The notes beneath the pieces are model-generated. The model was given only the letters and a program-made list of their open reading frames with translations, did not search any database and was not told the origin of the DNA. Below, piece after piece: positions 61,388 through 64,000 of a stretch of DNA of 64,000 nt; positions within the stretch are counted from its first letter, which is position 1, and each line of letters starts with the position of its first letter. Location of the stretch: positions 19,023,001-19,087,000 of the forward strand of contig CM054182.1 in assembly GCA_028829895.1 (NCBI GenBank), read 5' to 3'. The stretch comes from Sinotaia quadrata (taxonomy: Eukaryota > Mollusca > Gastropoda > Architaenioglossa > Viviparidae). The translations under genes and the position numbers were made by a program.

Positions 61388-63941
61388 TGGATTTGGCATT
61401 TGCTTCATGTTACATGCTAAATATTGCAAGACACTGCTTACCTCTAAACACTTATATGCAGTTGGAAGGAGAGAAACAGAAAGTCATGAATGAGAAAGAA
61501 ATGTAACAAAAGAGAGGCTAAACAAAAAAAAGTAAGACTGAAGAAGACTTCAAAAGATAGAAATGTAAAAGAAAAAACCCAGACAAATCAATGTAGATTA
61601 ATGAAACAGTAATGAAATAATAAACTATATGTTAAAAAATGACATAAAATACATTACTTAATATTCTGCAACAAAATATCTACTCAATAAACTGATATAT
61701 AATTTATGCTAATATTTTGAATACAAGTCTAATTTAATTTAAATTAAGTATGAAAGAATTTTGTGAGACACAAAACTGGCATATCTACTGTTGTAAAATG
61801 TTTTCTTAAAAAACAAACCATGATGGATGAGATGAAAAGGATTGTAGCCTTAGAAATTCCTTAAAGGTGAAGAGCACTAAATATAGGGCAAGCCACTAGT
61901 TTCAGTCATATCAAGTGACATGACAAATGTCAAAACACTACCTTCTCCCATCATGAAATATAAAATGCAATTATGGCTGACATCATGAAAGAGAACCTGT
62001 AATTAAGGCTGACATTATGAAATATAAACCTGTAATTAAGGCGGACATCATGAAATTAAAACTGATGTCATGAAATATAAACCTGTAATTAAGGCTGACA
62101 TTATGAAATATAAACCTGTAATTAAGACTGATATCATGAAATATAAATCTGTAATTAAGGCTGTTGTCATGAAATATAAACCTGTAATTAAACTGATGTC
62201 ATGAAATATAAACCTGCCATTAATTAAAGATGCCATGAAATGTAAACATGTAATTAAGACCGATGTCATGAAATATAAACATGTAATTAAGATTGATGTC
62301 ATGAAATATAAACATGTAATTAAAGAAGGGAAAAATCAGCCTTTCATTATTATATCAGAATTGCCTGGTTCACTGATTAAAGACTGCTATGACCAGGAAA
62401 GATGCAAGGTGTCTGCTGAAGTGTGTAAGTGTAAAGAATACACTGCACTCTGTTGATGAATGGTGGCAAGGTATGCTGACTACATCAGGCAATTTTTGGT
62501 ACAAGGATGTTACTCAAAATTGATATAGTTGTTGTTTTGCTTGAGGGACCTATTACAGCAGAGTGTCAAATTAGCCCCAAGAGAATAGTAGTGAATCAGT
62601 GTTCTACAATGTGAGGAGGGAAACATGTGGAATTGACATGAATAATAACTTGTGACTTTTTTACAAAAGCATGTGAAAGACTACTGGGACAGCACCTAGA
62701 CCAGGTTACATAGAAACTGTTATTGCTTATCTCTAATAACTCCATTTCTGTTCTCTGATAAGAACTATCCTGTGATTTGTATTAACACTAATCTATTGAA
62801 ATGCTGTTTTAGGATATAAGACTGTACAGATATTAAAATTGTTCAAATGTGGTTTCGTGGAAATATTGATGTCAAATAATCTTTTTCATTGTATTTGTTA
62901 TATGTATATATAATTGTTGATTTAATAAATTTATTGACCTTACACATATTGATAACCTTATGTTGGAGAAGAAAGTGGGTGGATGGGGGCTTGCTAAATA
63001 TAGATTAAAGATGAATTTGTCTGATTCTTTAGTAAGAAGTTTTCTACCTACGGAAATACTGTGTGATAGTAAATGTTTGTCTTTAATGCTGTGGAAGAGA
63101 GAAAACATTCATAGTGCCCACATATCCACCAAGTGAGAGAAATGAGAATGTCTGCTGGAGAATTAACATAAATTAGGATTCTCATCACTTGCAATTAGTT
63201 ATGGATGATTAATTAATTAATAATAATCATAACCATTAACGTCACAAATATACTTTTATTATTATAGTATTTTCATATTCACATTGTTTAAATACGACAG
63301 CATTTACTACATTAATATAATTTTAATATTATAACACCTGCATATTAATATTTAAATATTATATCATTATATTTACATCATTTACATTTGTGTTTTTAAA
63401 TGTATCTTAAAAGTAATATTTTGTTATTTTATTAAGTGCTTTTATATTTATTTTCTCAATAAACTTTAAAAAAAAAAGACAAAAAAAAAAAAAAGACAAA
63501 ATCCTCAAGGGTCAATTAAGGGGAAATAATCAAACTATAAACTGTTGTATTGGATATCTTTAATGCCCCTGTGGCATGTGTGTGTATGAGTGTGTGTGCG
63601 TGAAAAATATTTATAGTTTTGCTTTGCTTGTCTTTCTAAACAATATAAGAGTGTGATACACTTTTCACTGATTATAATATTATACTCAGAAAATCACTAA
63701 GCTCAATATATTTTCATGTGTTGCATGTTGTGCCATTTCTAAATGTCTAATGTCAGTACACATTGCCCACTGATTATAATAATGACTTAGAAAATTGCCA
63801 TGAATATGTTTTCCAAGTATTAATAAGCTTACCATTTCCAAAGTCTCTAAGTGTGTGACGTACTGCACGCTGATTCTTGATGATATCTCCTTCGATTCTC
63901 TTCAGTTCACGTTCTTCCTGTTTGTGTTGCCACATGTGATC
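34916..63941 (-). CDS. Coiled-coil protein gene, 3' part (11 exons, 444 residues), family unassigned
   Basis: Eleven exons join in this order: 63833-63941, 61102-61199, 57412-57491, 55787-55895, 54637-54734, 53779-53853, 53115-53215, 52395-52522, 45337-45492, 40439-40666, 34916-35068. All junctions are GT-AG and the phases agree, so the total (1335 bp) gives one uninterrupted frame of 444 residues and a TGA. The product is rich in Lys, Arg, Glu and Gln with heptad-like spacing from end to end, almost no Pro or Gly, and no membrane segment or signal peptide, so it is a cytoplasmic/cytoskeletal rod protein. The 5' exons are beyond the right edge. I do not recognise the family; axonemal or centrosomal coiled-coil proteins have this architecture, but that is only an analogy. 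Introns total about 27.7 kb and are loaded with minisatellites, one hAT element and dispersed repeats. Confidence 0.9.
35069..35840. other. Intron, unique AT-rich part
   Basis: Start (3' end) of the 5.4-kb last intron; no extra exon with compatible phase is seen. Confidence 0.45.
35843..36275. repeat. 42-bp minisatellite, ~10-11 copies
   Basis: The unit contains GGCTATGAAACACTGAGCAA and TTACCAAATAGGTCTGTGAC. Two copies lack GCT (39-40 bp) and the outer ones are diverged. The unit is divisible by three, hence long open minus frames, which are artefacts. Confidence 0.97.
36276..37290. other. Intron, unique sequence
   Basis: No exon is recognised. From about 36700 to 36850 diverged remnants of a motif related to the preceding array occur (CTGTGACTTTGTTA, ATACAGAC). 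The 36850-37080 part is unique and less AT-rich (GGGGGACGCGGCGTC, AACGCGGGTCAATGG). A 67-codon frame there is unsupported. Confidence 0.4.
37295..37920. repeat. ~55-bp degenerate minisatellite, ~11 copies
   Basis: The unit carries AAACAGACAGGGCAGAACAC, ATCTAACAA and GAAAACGTTTCT, with variable spacing. The Phe/Val-rich minus frame across it is an artefact. Confidence 0.9.
37966..38165. repeat. ~95-bp tandem duplication
   Basis: Two nearly identical copies, each with AGTGCACGGAA, TCCGGTGATAGTGTATCA, GTAGCTTGCAAACTTTCATG and GTTACTGGCGCTGAAATTAA. Confidence 0.95.
38166..38420. other. Intron, unique sequence
   Basis: Nothing recognised. Confidence 0.4.
38422..38680. repeat. 48-bp minisatellite, ~5 copies
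   Basis: The unit contains TTCATTCAATGAAAACTGAC, ATACCTACAAGGCATATTTC and TGACGTA. The outer copies carry ATAACTACAAGGAATATATC. The open plus frame is an artefact of the unit being divisible by three. Confidence 0.95.
38930..39370. repeat. ~37-38 bp minisatellite, ~11 copies
   Basis: A degenerate unit with CCGACACATTCCCACACCTG, AAAACCGAAACACTGTAAC. Three overlapping minus frames rich in Val/Phe/Arg are artefacts. Confidence 0.92.
39371..40438. other. Intron, unique sequence with a purine-rich tract
   Basis: No exon fits the phase. A patch at 39420-39980 is unique and comparatively CpG-rich (GGGGCGTTTCGGACGGG). A GA-rich tract (AGAGAGGGGTAGAGAAAG repeated) lies at about 40290-40400, close to the donor of the exon at 40439. 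Confidence 0.4.
40439..40666 (-). CDS. Coiled-coil gene, penultimate exon
   Basis: Residues 319-394, starting KMVTKDEEKEQALYK and ending LLIKEKAKLEK. It is the longest visible exon (76 codons, phase 0 both sides). The donor is AAG|GTTCGA. The acceptor TTGTGTACGCAG|AAA is the first unit of a tandem array that repeats the acceptor and the first ~20 exon bases further upstream. The word GGGTTCGAATCCCTA inside the exon resembles a tRNA B box by chance. Confidence 0.92.
40645..41040 (-). repeat. 62-bp array of duplicated splice acceptors
   Basis: On the minus strand each unit carries TTGTGTACGCAG, AAAATGGTGACGAAAGACGA and a short purine spacer. The acceptor CAG ends at 40667 (real exon boundary), 40729, 40791 and 40853 (62-bp steps), then at 40894 (unit shortened to 41 bp), 40949 and about 41031 (diverged). 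Thus five or six extra look-alike 3' splice sites lie upstream of the exon. A 62-bp step changes the reading frame. Confidence 0.93.
41341..41580. repeat. Degenerate ~37-40 bp tandem repeat
   Basis: GTCAATAACTGATTTTACTT, GAATACCATATTGTA recur five or six times with divergence, merging into the next array. Confidence 0.8.
41583..42350. repeat. 73-bp minisatellite, ~10.5 copies
   Basis: The unit has CACTCGAATAACATACAATA, TATATTGACTGCTTTTACCT, TAAATCAAGACAACACTAAT and ATTTGCCTGTTAT. Variants (AACATT, AAGGCAA, TACATCAATGCAA) are grouped in neighbouring copies. Confidence 0.97.
42420..42535 (-). repeat. Dispersed repeat family, copy 4 (3' end only)
   Basis: Read on the minus strand, this ~110-bp piece matches the 3' ends of the copies at 59.5 and 63.2 kb: GGAGAATTATTAATA, AAATTAAGATTCT, ATCACTTGTAATTAGTTA, then ATTAATTAATAA..AATCATAAC. 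The identity of the terminal words suggests a defined 3' end. Confidence 0.8.
42657..42664. repeat. hAT target-site duplication, left copy
   Basis: CCTTAAAC directly before the left terminal repeat; identical to 43477-43484. Eight bases is the hAT hallmark. Confidence 0.93.
42665..43476 (+). mobile_element. Internally deleted hAT transposon with TIRs and 8-bp TSD
   Basis: The element begins CAGGGGTGCACAAACT and ends AGTTTGTGCACCACTG, 16-bp terminal inverted repeats with one mismatch. A perfect 8-bp target duplication, CCTTAAAC, flanks it (42657-42664 and 43477-43484). The subterminal CCGGCCCGCGGGCC palindromic block is typical of Ac/hAT relatives. Inside, on the plus strand, a transposase start (ATG at 43003, MAANRKRKVDKENWQFNDDW) lies close to a C-terminal hAT dimerisation segment in another frame, so most of the transposase is deleted. 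It lies in the intron between exons 40439-40666 and 45337-45492. Confidence 0.95.
43003..43262 (+). pseudogene. hAT transposase remnant (N-terminus joined to hATC domain)
   Basis: Residues of a transposase N-terminus (ATG at 43003) run into a region whose other frame encodes CKQAFSQMKLNKS, then TDDNLEAILHLS and a DILKLADD tail ending in a stop. The C-F-S-x-M-K-x-x-K-S pattern followed by L-T-D-E-N-L is the hATC dimerisation domain. The zinc finger and catalytic residues are missing and there is a frameshift between the two parts; it cannot encode an active enzyme. Confidence 0.88.
43485..43825. other. Intron, unique AT-rich sequence
   Basis: Nothing recognised beyond short AATAAATTTA-type words near 43550-43580. 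Confidence 0.4.
43826..43925. repeat. 44-bp tandem duplication
   Basis: Two copies with CATATCAAGAGAAATGTTCC and TGAATTTTCGTGTGC..CTACTCAG, plus a diverged third start. Confidence 0.9.
43926..44495. other. Intron; includes a short match to the gypsy leader
   Basis: The segment 44333-44395 (ATATTTCTAAGTCCATTC, CAGTCAGTTAACT) matches 24565-24625 next to the 5' LTR of the gypsy relic. It may be a fragment or solo remnant of a related element, in the same orientation. The rest is unique. Confidence 0.5.
44498..44765. repeat. 35-bp minisatellite, ~7 copies
   Basis: The unit contains ATCTGTAAACATTTCTACAC and ACAAGACATTTAATA with single-base variants. Confidence 0.95.
44840..45105. repeat. 41-bp minisatellite, ~6 copies
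   Basis: The unit contains ACTAAACTAGTTCATCATTG and ACTAATGCAAATAGCTATGT, with CAAACAG/CAAATAG and GACTAA/GATTAA variants. Confidence 0.96.
45337..45492 (-). CDS. Coiled-coil gene exon (52 codons)
   Basis: Residues 267-318, starting AHNMKRLSRLQTRTQ and ending HLKFFQ, phase 0 at both ends. The acceptor is CTGTGCAG|GCA and the donor CAG|GTTTGC. The donor-side intron is a TG/TATG-rich tract (45190-45330). Confidence 0.93.
45500..45745. other. Intron, unique sequence
   Basis: Nothing recognised. Confidence 0.4.
45748..46118. repeat. ~20-bp degenerate minisatellite, ~16 copies
   Basis: The motif shifts along the array from AGTGTGACCGAGTATTTCA to GTATGCCTGTGTATTGAAA, showing gradual drift between neighbours. 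Confidence 0.88.
46140..46635. repeat. ~43-bp minisatellite, ~11 copies
   Basis: The unit has GGATACTGGAAACAAAGAAA, AGAGTTATATACTTTCTAAC and AAT, with strong variation and poly-A expansion in one copy. Confidence 0.92.
46750..47350. repeat. 64-bp minisatellite, ~9 copies
   Basis: The unit has GCTCCACGAAAGCCGAGCTG, TATCTATCATAGAGCTCCAA, CAATCAGTTGTGGGTTCTCA. It is GC-richer than its surroundings. Left copies are diverged, central ones nearly identical. Open frames of 137 and 76 codons only follow the repeat. Confidence 0.96.
47378..47722. repeat. 43-bp minisatellite, 8 copies
   Basis: Almost perfect copies of ATGGCCAATGCAAGCTCACT, ATAAAGATGTATAATGTTAC, ACC. The high identity implies recent expansion. 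Adjoins the 64-bp array. Confidence 0.98.
47723..48475. other. Intron, unique sequence
   Basis: Nothing coding is recognised. The segment 47725-47960 is unique and contains several CpG words (CGATCTCGGCCGACTAC, GAATGGCGCC); it could be a conserved intronic element. Confidence 0.35.
48480..48965. repeat. ~32-bp degenerate minisatellite, ~15 copies
   Basis: The unit has GGTTTGACTTGATAAAGAAT and ATCACTATGAGT, with many substitutions and indels. Confidence 0.93.
48966..49420. other. Intron, unique AT-rich sequence
   Basis: No exon is recognised. Confidence 0.4.
49425..50295. repeat. 62-64 bp minisatellite, 13-14 copies with variant blocks
   Basis: The core AAGATAATGAAACTCCTTTG, CCACTGAAAGTCTGTGTTCT is constant. 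The last part alternates between three forms: GATTATCATGTGTTATTGCT, GATTACCAAGTGCTATTGCT and GTATACCAAGTGCTATTGCT (two bases shorter). The variants are grouped in runs rather than scattered. Confidence 0.97.
50738..50960. repeat. ~112-bp tandem duplication
   Basis: Two copies from TACTTTTGGTCA through GGGATTAATAACAAAACTAA and CTACCCTAGTACATCATAAA to GTGAGTG; the second has a ~9-bp deletion. Confidence 0.92.
50961..52394. other. Intron, unique and TG-rich sequence
   Basis: No exon is recognised. TG/CATG-rich low-complexity DNA lies at about 51720-51930 and 52005-52065, and the open frames over it are artefacts. A GA-rich run occurs near 51590-51605. Confidence 0.4.
52395..52522 (-). CDS. Coiled-coil gene exon (128 bp)
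   Basis: Completes the split Glu at residue 224 and encodes 225-266 (QRHLIDTQMRLEDN to QIDQTLE). The acceptor is GGTTAACAG|AA and the donor GAG|GTAACA. It starts in phase 1 and ends in phase 0, matching both neighbours. Confidence 0.93.
52523..53114. other. Intron, TA/TG-rich
   Basis: The 52630-52740 part is TATG/CATG low-complexity. The 52870-53100 part has degenerate CATGACAAACATAAT-type repeats. A strong unused donor look-alike (ACAG|GTAAGG on the minus strand) lies at about 52982-52991, without a phase-compatible exon in front of it. Confidence 0.5.
53115..53215 (-). CDS. Coiled-coil gene exon (101 bp)
   Basis: Completes Lys190 and encodes 191-223 (KSDYDIKDAEMTKRK to HLDIKKRD) plus one base. 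The acceptor is GATTTTCAG|GAA and the donor ACG|GTAGAA. Confidence 0.92.
53440..53640. repeat. (CTGT)n and (GA)n microsatellites
   Basis: A short CTGT/CTAT tract lies at about 53440-53474, then a pure GA run of about 34 units at 53544-53611. Confidence 0.95.
53779..53853 (-). CDS. Coiled-coil gene exon (75 bp)
   Basis: Completes Arg165 and encodes 166-189 (SQKSETTQRIQND to ENKM) plus two bases. The acceptor is CTTATTCAG|GTCC and the donor GAA|GTGAGT. Too short to show as a long open frame, but both junctions and phases fit. Confidence 0.9.
54040..54290. repeat. ~72-bp degenerate tandem repeat, ~3 copies
   Basis: The unit has CTCTTTTATATCTT, TCTGTCCAACCATAGGCTTT and ATGAATGAATTAGATATAAT. Confidence 0.88.
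54637..54734 (-). CDS. Coiled-coil gene exon (98 bp)
   Basis: Encodes residues 133-164 (EEQNRLKQELAELAI to QRFEQS) plus two bases. The acceptor TTTTAATGCAG|GAAGAG and donor CAG|GTAATT are clear. The upstream intron is a long array of copies of this acceptor. Confidence 0.92.
54724..55440 (-). repeat. ~22-bp array derived from the exon's splice acceptor
   Basis: On the minus strand the unit is TTGTTGTAATGCAG followed by GAAGTCAT, against the true junction TTGTTTTAATGCAG|GAAGAG. About 30 copies follow, best preserved between 54735 and 55170 and more degenerate to 55440. Many keep TGCAG|GAAG, so the genuine 3' splice site is preceded by a ladder of look-alikes. Confidence 0.93.
55441..55786. 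other. Intron, AT-rich
   Basis: Nothing recognised. Short minus-strand frames here are unsupported. Confidence 0.4.
55787..55895 (-). CDS. Coiled-coil gene exon (109 bp)
   Basis: Completes Leu96 and encodes 97-132 (TDLALKYKEKIAALE to SKLRSKE). The acceptor is TGTGTCTCAG|TACTG and the donor GAG|GTACTA. One decayed copy of the acceptor region lies about 100 bp upstream. Confidence 0.93.
55880..56095 (-). repeat. ~105-bp duplication spanning a splice acceptor
   Basis: The intron sequence next to the exon (CAGTACTGAGACACAAAAGG, TTTAAATCTTTAG, ATAATAAAGTATGT) recurs once, diverged, from about 55998 (CAGCATTTAGACACAAATGT, TTTAAATCTTTAGG, ACAATAAAGTATAT). The copy includes the equivalent of the first exon bases and a mutated acceptor. 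Confidence 0.8.
56100..56630. other. Intron, AT-rich with weak repeats
   Basis: No exon is recognised. A C-run lies at about 56127-56143, and degenerate ACTCAAAGATTTCCACAA and CACTCAGATCACAA motifs at 56350-56620. Confidence 0.45.
56635..57435 (-). repeat. ~37-40 bp array derived from an exon's donor end
   Basis: On the minus strand the motif CATGACAGAAAAATCTTTTA, AATCTGTAAATACACAA is repeated about 20 times with strong decay. It matches the last ~30 bases of the exon at 57412-57491 plus its donor (GACAGAAAAGTCTTGTTAAA, TCT|GTAAGTACAC). The true exon end is the rightmost member of the array, so the copies look like false 5' splice sites downstream of the real one. Confidence 0.88.
57412..57491 (-). 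CDS. Coiled-coil gene exon (80 bp)
   Basis: Encodes residues 70-95 (ISRMRSEQNTMTLHE to RKVLLN) plus two bases. The acceptor is TTTGTACAG|ATT and the donor AATCT|GTAAGTAC. Both neighbouring exons fit the phase. Its 3' end is the template of the array to its left. Confidence 0.88.
57635..57885. repeat. 24-bp minisatellite, ~10 copies
   Basis: CACATAAAATCATTAAACTA plus TTTG, nearly perfect with one ATGAAA variant. The unit is divisible by three, so several frames stay open on both strands (Asn-Tyr-Leu-His or Ile-Ile-Lys-Leu type repeats); not a gene. Confidence 0.97.
58070..58395. repeat. ~32-bp degenerate array, left part
   Basis: The motif AACTTTATGCAAACTAAGAT plus CACACACAACAC is repeated about nine times. 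The array is interrupted by dispersed-repeat copy 2 and resumes at 59.6 kb. Confidence 0.9.
58500..59605 (+). mobile_element. Dispersed repeat family, copy 2 (most complete)
   Basis: An interruption inside a 32-bp minisatellite. It carries the 5' words shared with the 5.2-kb copy (GCTAATAAATACTGTTGCAG, GGGAAGAAGCAGCC) and the 3' words shared with the 62.3- and 42.4-kb copies (GTTGATTTAATAAATTTATT, TTCTCATCACTTG..AATTAGTTA, AATCATAACC). No open frame, terminal inverted repeat or poly-A tail was found, so the class is undetermined. Confidence 0.8.
59610..60800. repeat. ~32-bp degenerate array, right part
   Basis: Continuation of the motif seen at 58.07-58.39 kb (ATGCAAACTAAGATCACACA, then CACTCAGATCACAACA variants), decaying steadily rightwards. 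Open frames at 60388-60676 follow the repeat. Confidence 0.85.
60801..61101. other. Intron, AT-rich
   Basis: Nothing recognised. Confidence 0.4.
61102..61199 (-). CDS. Coiled-coil gene exon (98 bp)
   Basis: Completes Val37 and encodes 38-69 (VNKKRTAEDKKLNQS to HIHKTRE). The acceptor is CATATTTCAG|TTG and the donor GAA|GTAAGA. Confidence 0.93.
61238..61390. repeat. (CCCACA)n and (GT)n microsatellites
   Basis: A CACACCCACACC hexamer-type run at 61244-61312 and a GT run at about 61352-61384. Frames across them are artefacts. Confidence 0.94.
61391..61960. other. Intron, AT-rich
   Basis: No exon or array is recognised. Confidence 0.4.
61965..62325. repeat. ~32-33 bp minisatellite, ~11 copies
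   Basis: The unit has GACATCATGAAATATAAACC and TGTAATTAAGGCT, with GATGTC/GACATT variants. Copy 3 of the dispersed repeat follows immediately. Confidence 0.95.
62326..63242 (+). mobile_element. Dispersed repeat family, copy 3
   Basis: Collinear with 58.69-59.60 kb over its whole length: AAATCAGCCTTTCATTAT, ACTGCACTCTGTTGATG, GGTACAAGGATGTTACTC, TGTTCTCTGATAAGAA, GTTGATTTAATAAATTTATT and the 3' end AATCATAACC. The 5' ~150 bp seen in copy 2 is missing. It starts exactly where the minisatellite at 61965-62325 ends. Confidence 0.82.
63243..63660. other. Intron, very AT-rich
   Basis: TTTAAATATTA-type sequence and two A-runs (63468-63495). Nothing coding. Confidence 0.45.
63667..63880 (-). repeat. 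~110-115 bp duplication spanning a splice donor
   Basis: The second half of the exon at 63833-63941 with its donor and about 60 bp of intron (CACTGATTATAATAATGACT through ACCATTTCCAAAGTCTCTAA to GCTGATTC) has one decayed copy to its left (CACTGATTATAATATTATAC, GCCATTTCTAAATGTCTAAT). In the copy the donor GT reads GC. Confidence 0.75.
63833..63941 (-). CDS. Coiled-coil gene, first visible exon
   Basis: Encodes residues 1-36 of the visible part (DHMWQHKQEERELKR to RHTLRDFGN) plus one base, phase 0 start. The acceptor is AATTATCAG|GAT and the donor ATG|GTAAGC. More exons must lie to the right of the window because there is no start codon context here and the protein begins mid-helix. Confidence 0.92.
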
Positions 63942-64000
63942 CTGATAATTACAAAAAAAATATATATACCTATAAATTAATGGCAACAAAAATTGTATCA

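Overview
The window is eukaryotic, invertebrate nuclear DNA. It has short coding exons with GT-AG junctions, AT-rich introns, long (GT)n and (GA)n microsatellites, a very large number of unrelated minisatellites, and decayed LINE, Ty3/gypsy and hAT elements. There is no bacterial operon structure, no Shine-Dalgarno pattern, and no rRNA or tRNA gene that I could recognise. The overall look (lophotrochozoan-like, possibly a mollusc) is an inference; no single gene here fixes the species.

Region 1 (1-3.2 kb) holds the first coding exon of a TGF-beta/BMP-family precursor on the minus strand (1853-2297: signal peptide plus start of the propeptide, good GTGAGT donor). The rest of that gene lies to the left, outside the window. 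A CpG-rich stretch at 2.9-3.2 kb is where its promoter or 5' UTR could lie.

Region 2 (3.2-34.9 kb) has no intact gene. It contains about thirty distinct tandem-repeat arrays, two LINE reverse-transcriptase relics (18.0 kb plus strand; 21.4-21.8 kb minus strand), a decayed Ty3/gypsy element on the minus strand with recognisable RT and RNase H pieces between two ~300-bp LTR-like direct repeats (about 21.82-24.95 kb), a copied block (10.7-11.2 kb to 14.0-14.36 kb) and several CpG-rich, repeat-free islands. Because it lies upstream of a BMP-type developmental gene, those islands are candidate cis-regulatory elements.

Region 3 (34.9-64 kb) is the 3' part of one minus-strand gene. Eleven exons (63833-63941 down to 34916-35068) splice in perfect phase into 444 residues of highly charged coiled coil ending at a TGA. 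The 5' exons lie beyond the right edge. I could not assign the family; a cilium/centrosome-type coiled-coil protein is a guess. Its introns carry many minisatellites, an internally deleted hAT transposon with a perfect 8-bp target duplication (42665-43476), and copies of a ~0.9-1.1 kb dispersed repeat (58.5, 62.3 and 42.4 kb, plus one at 5.2 kb near the BMP exon).

The most unusual signal is that at five of the eleven exons (63.8, 57.4, 55.8, 54.7 and 40.5 kb) the neighbouring intron holds extra tandem copies of the exon-intron junction itself. Some are one decayed copy, others arrays of many units, so the real splice site sits at the edge of a field of look-alike sites. Minisatellites and simple repeats together cover roughly 18-19 kb of the window by my own addition of estimated intervals.
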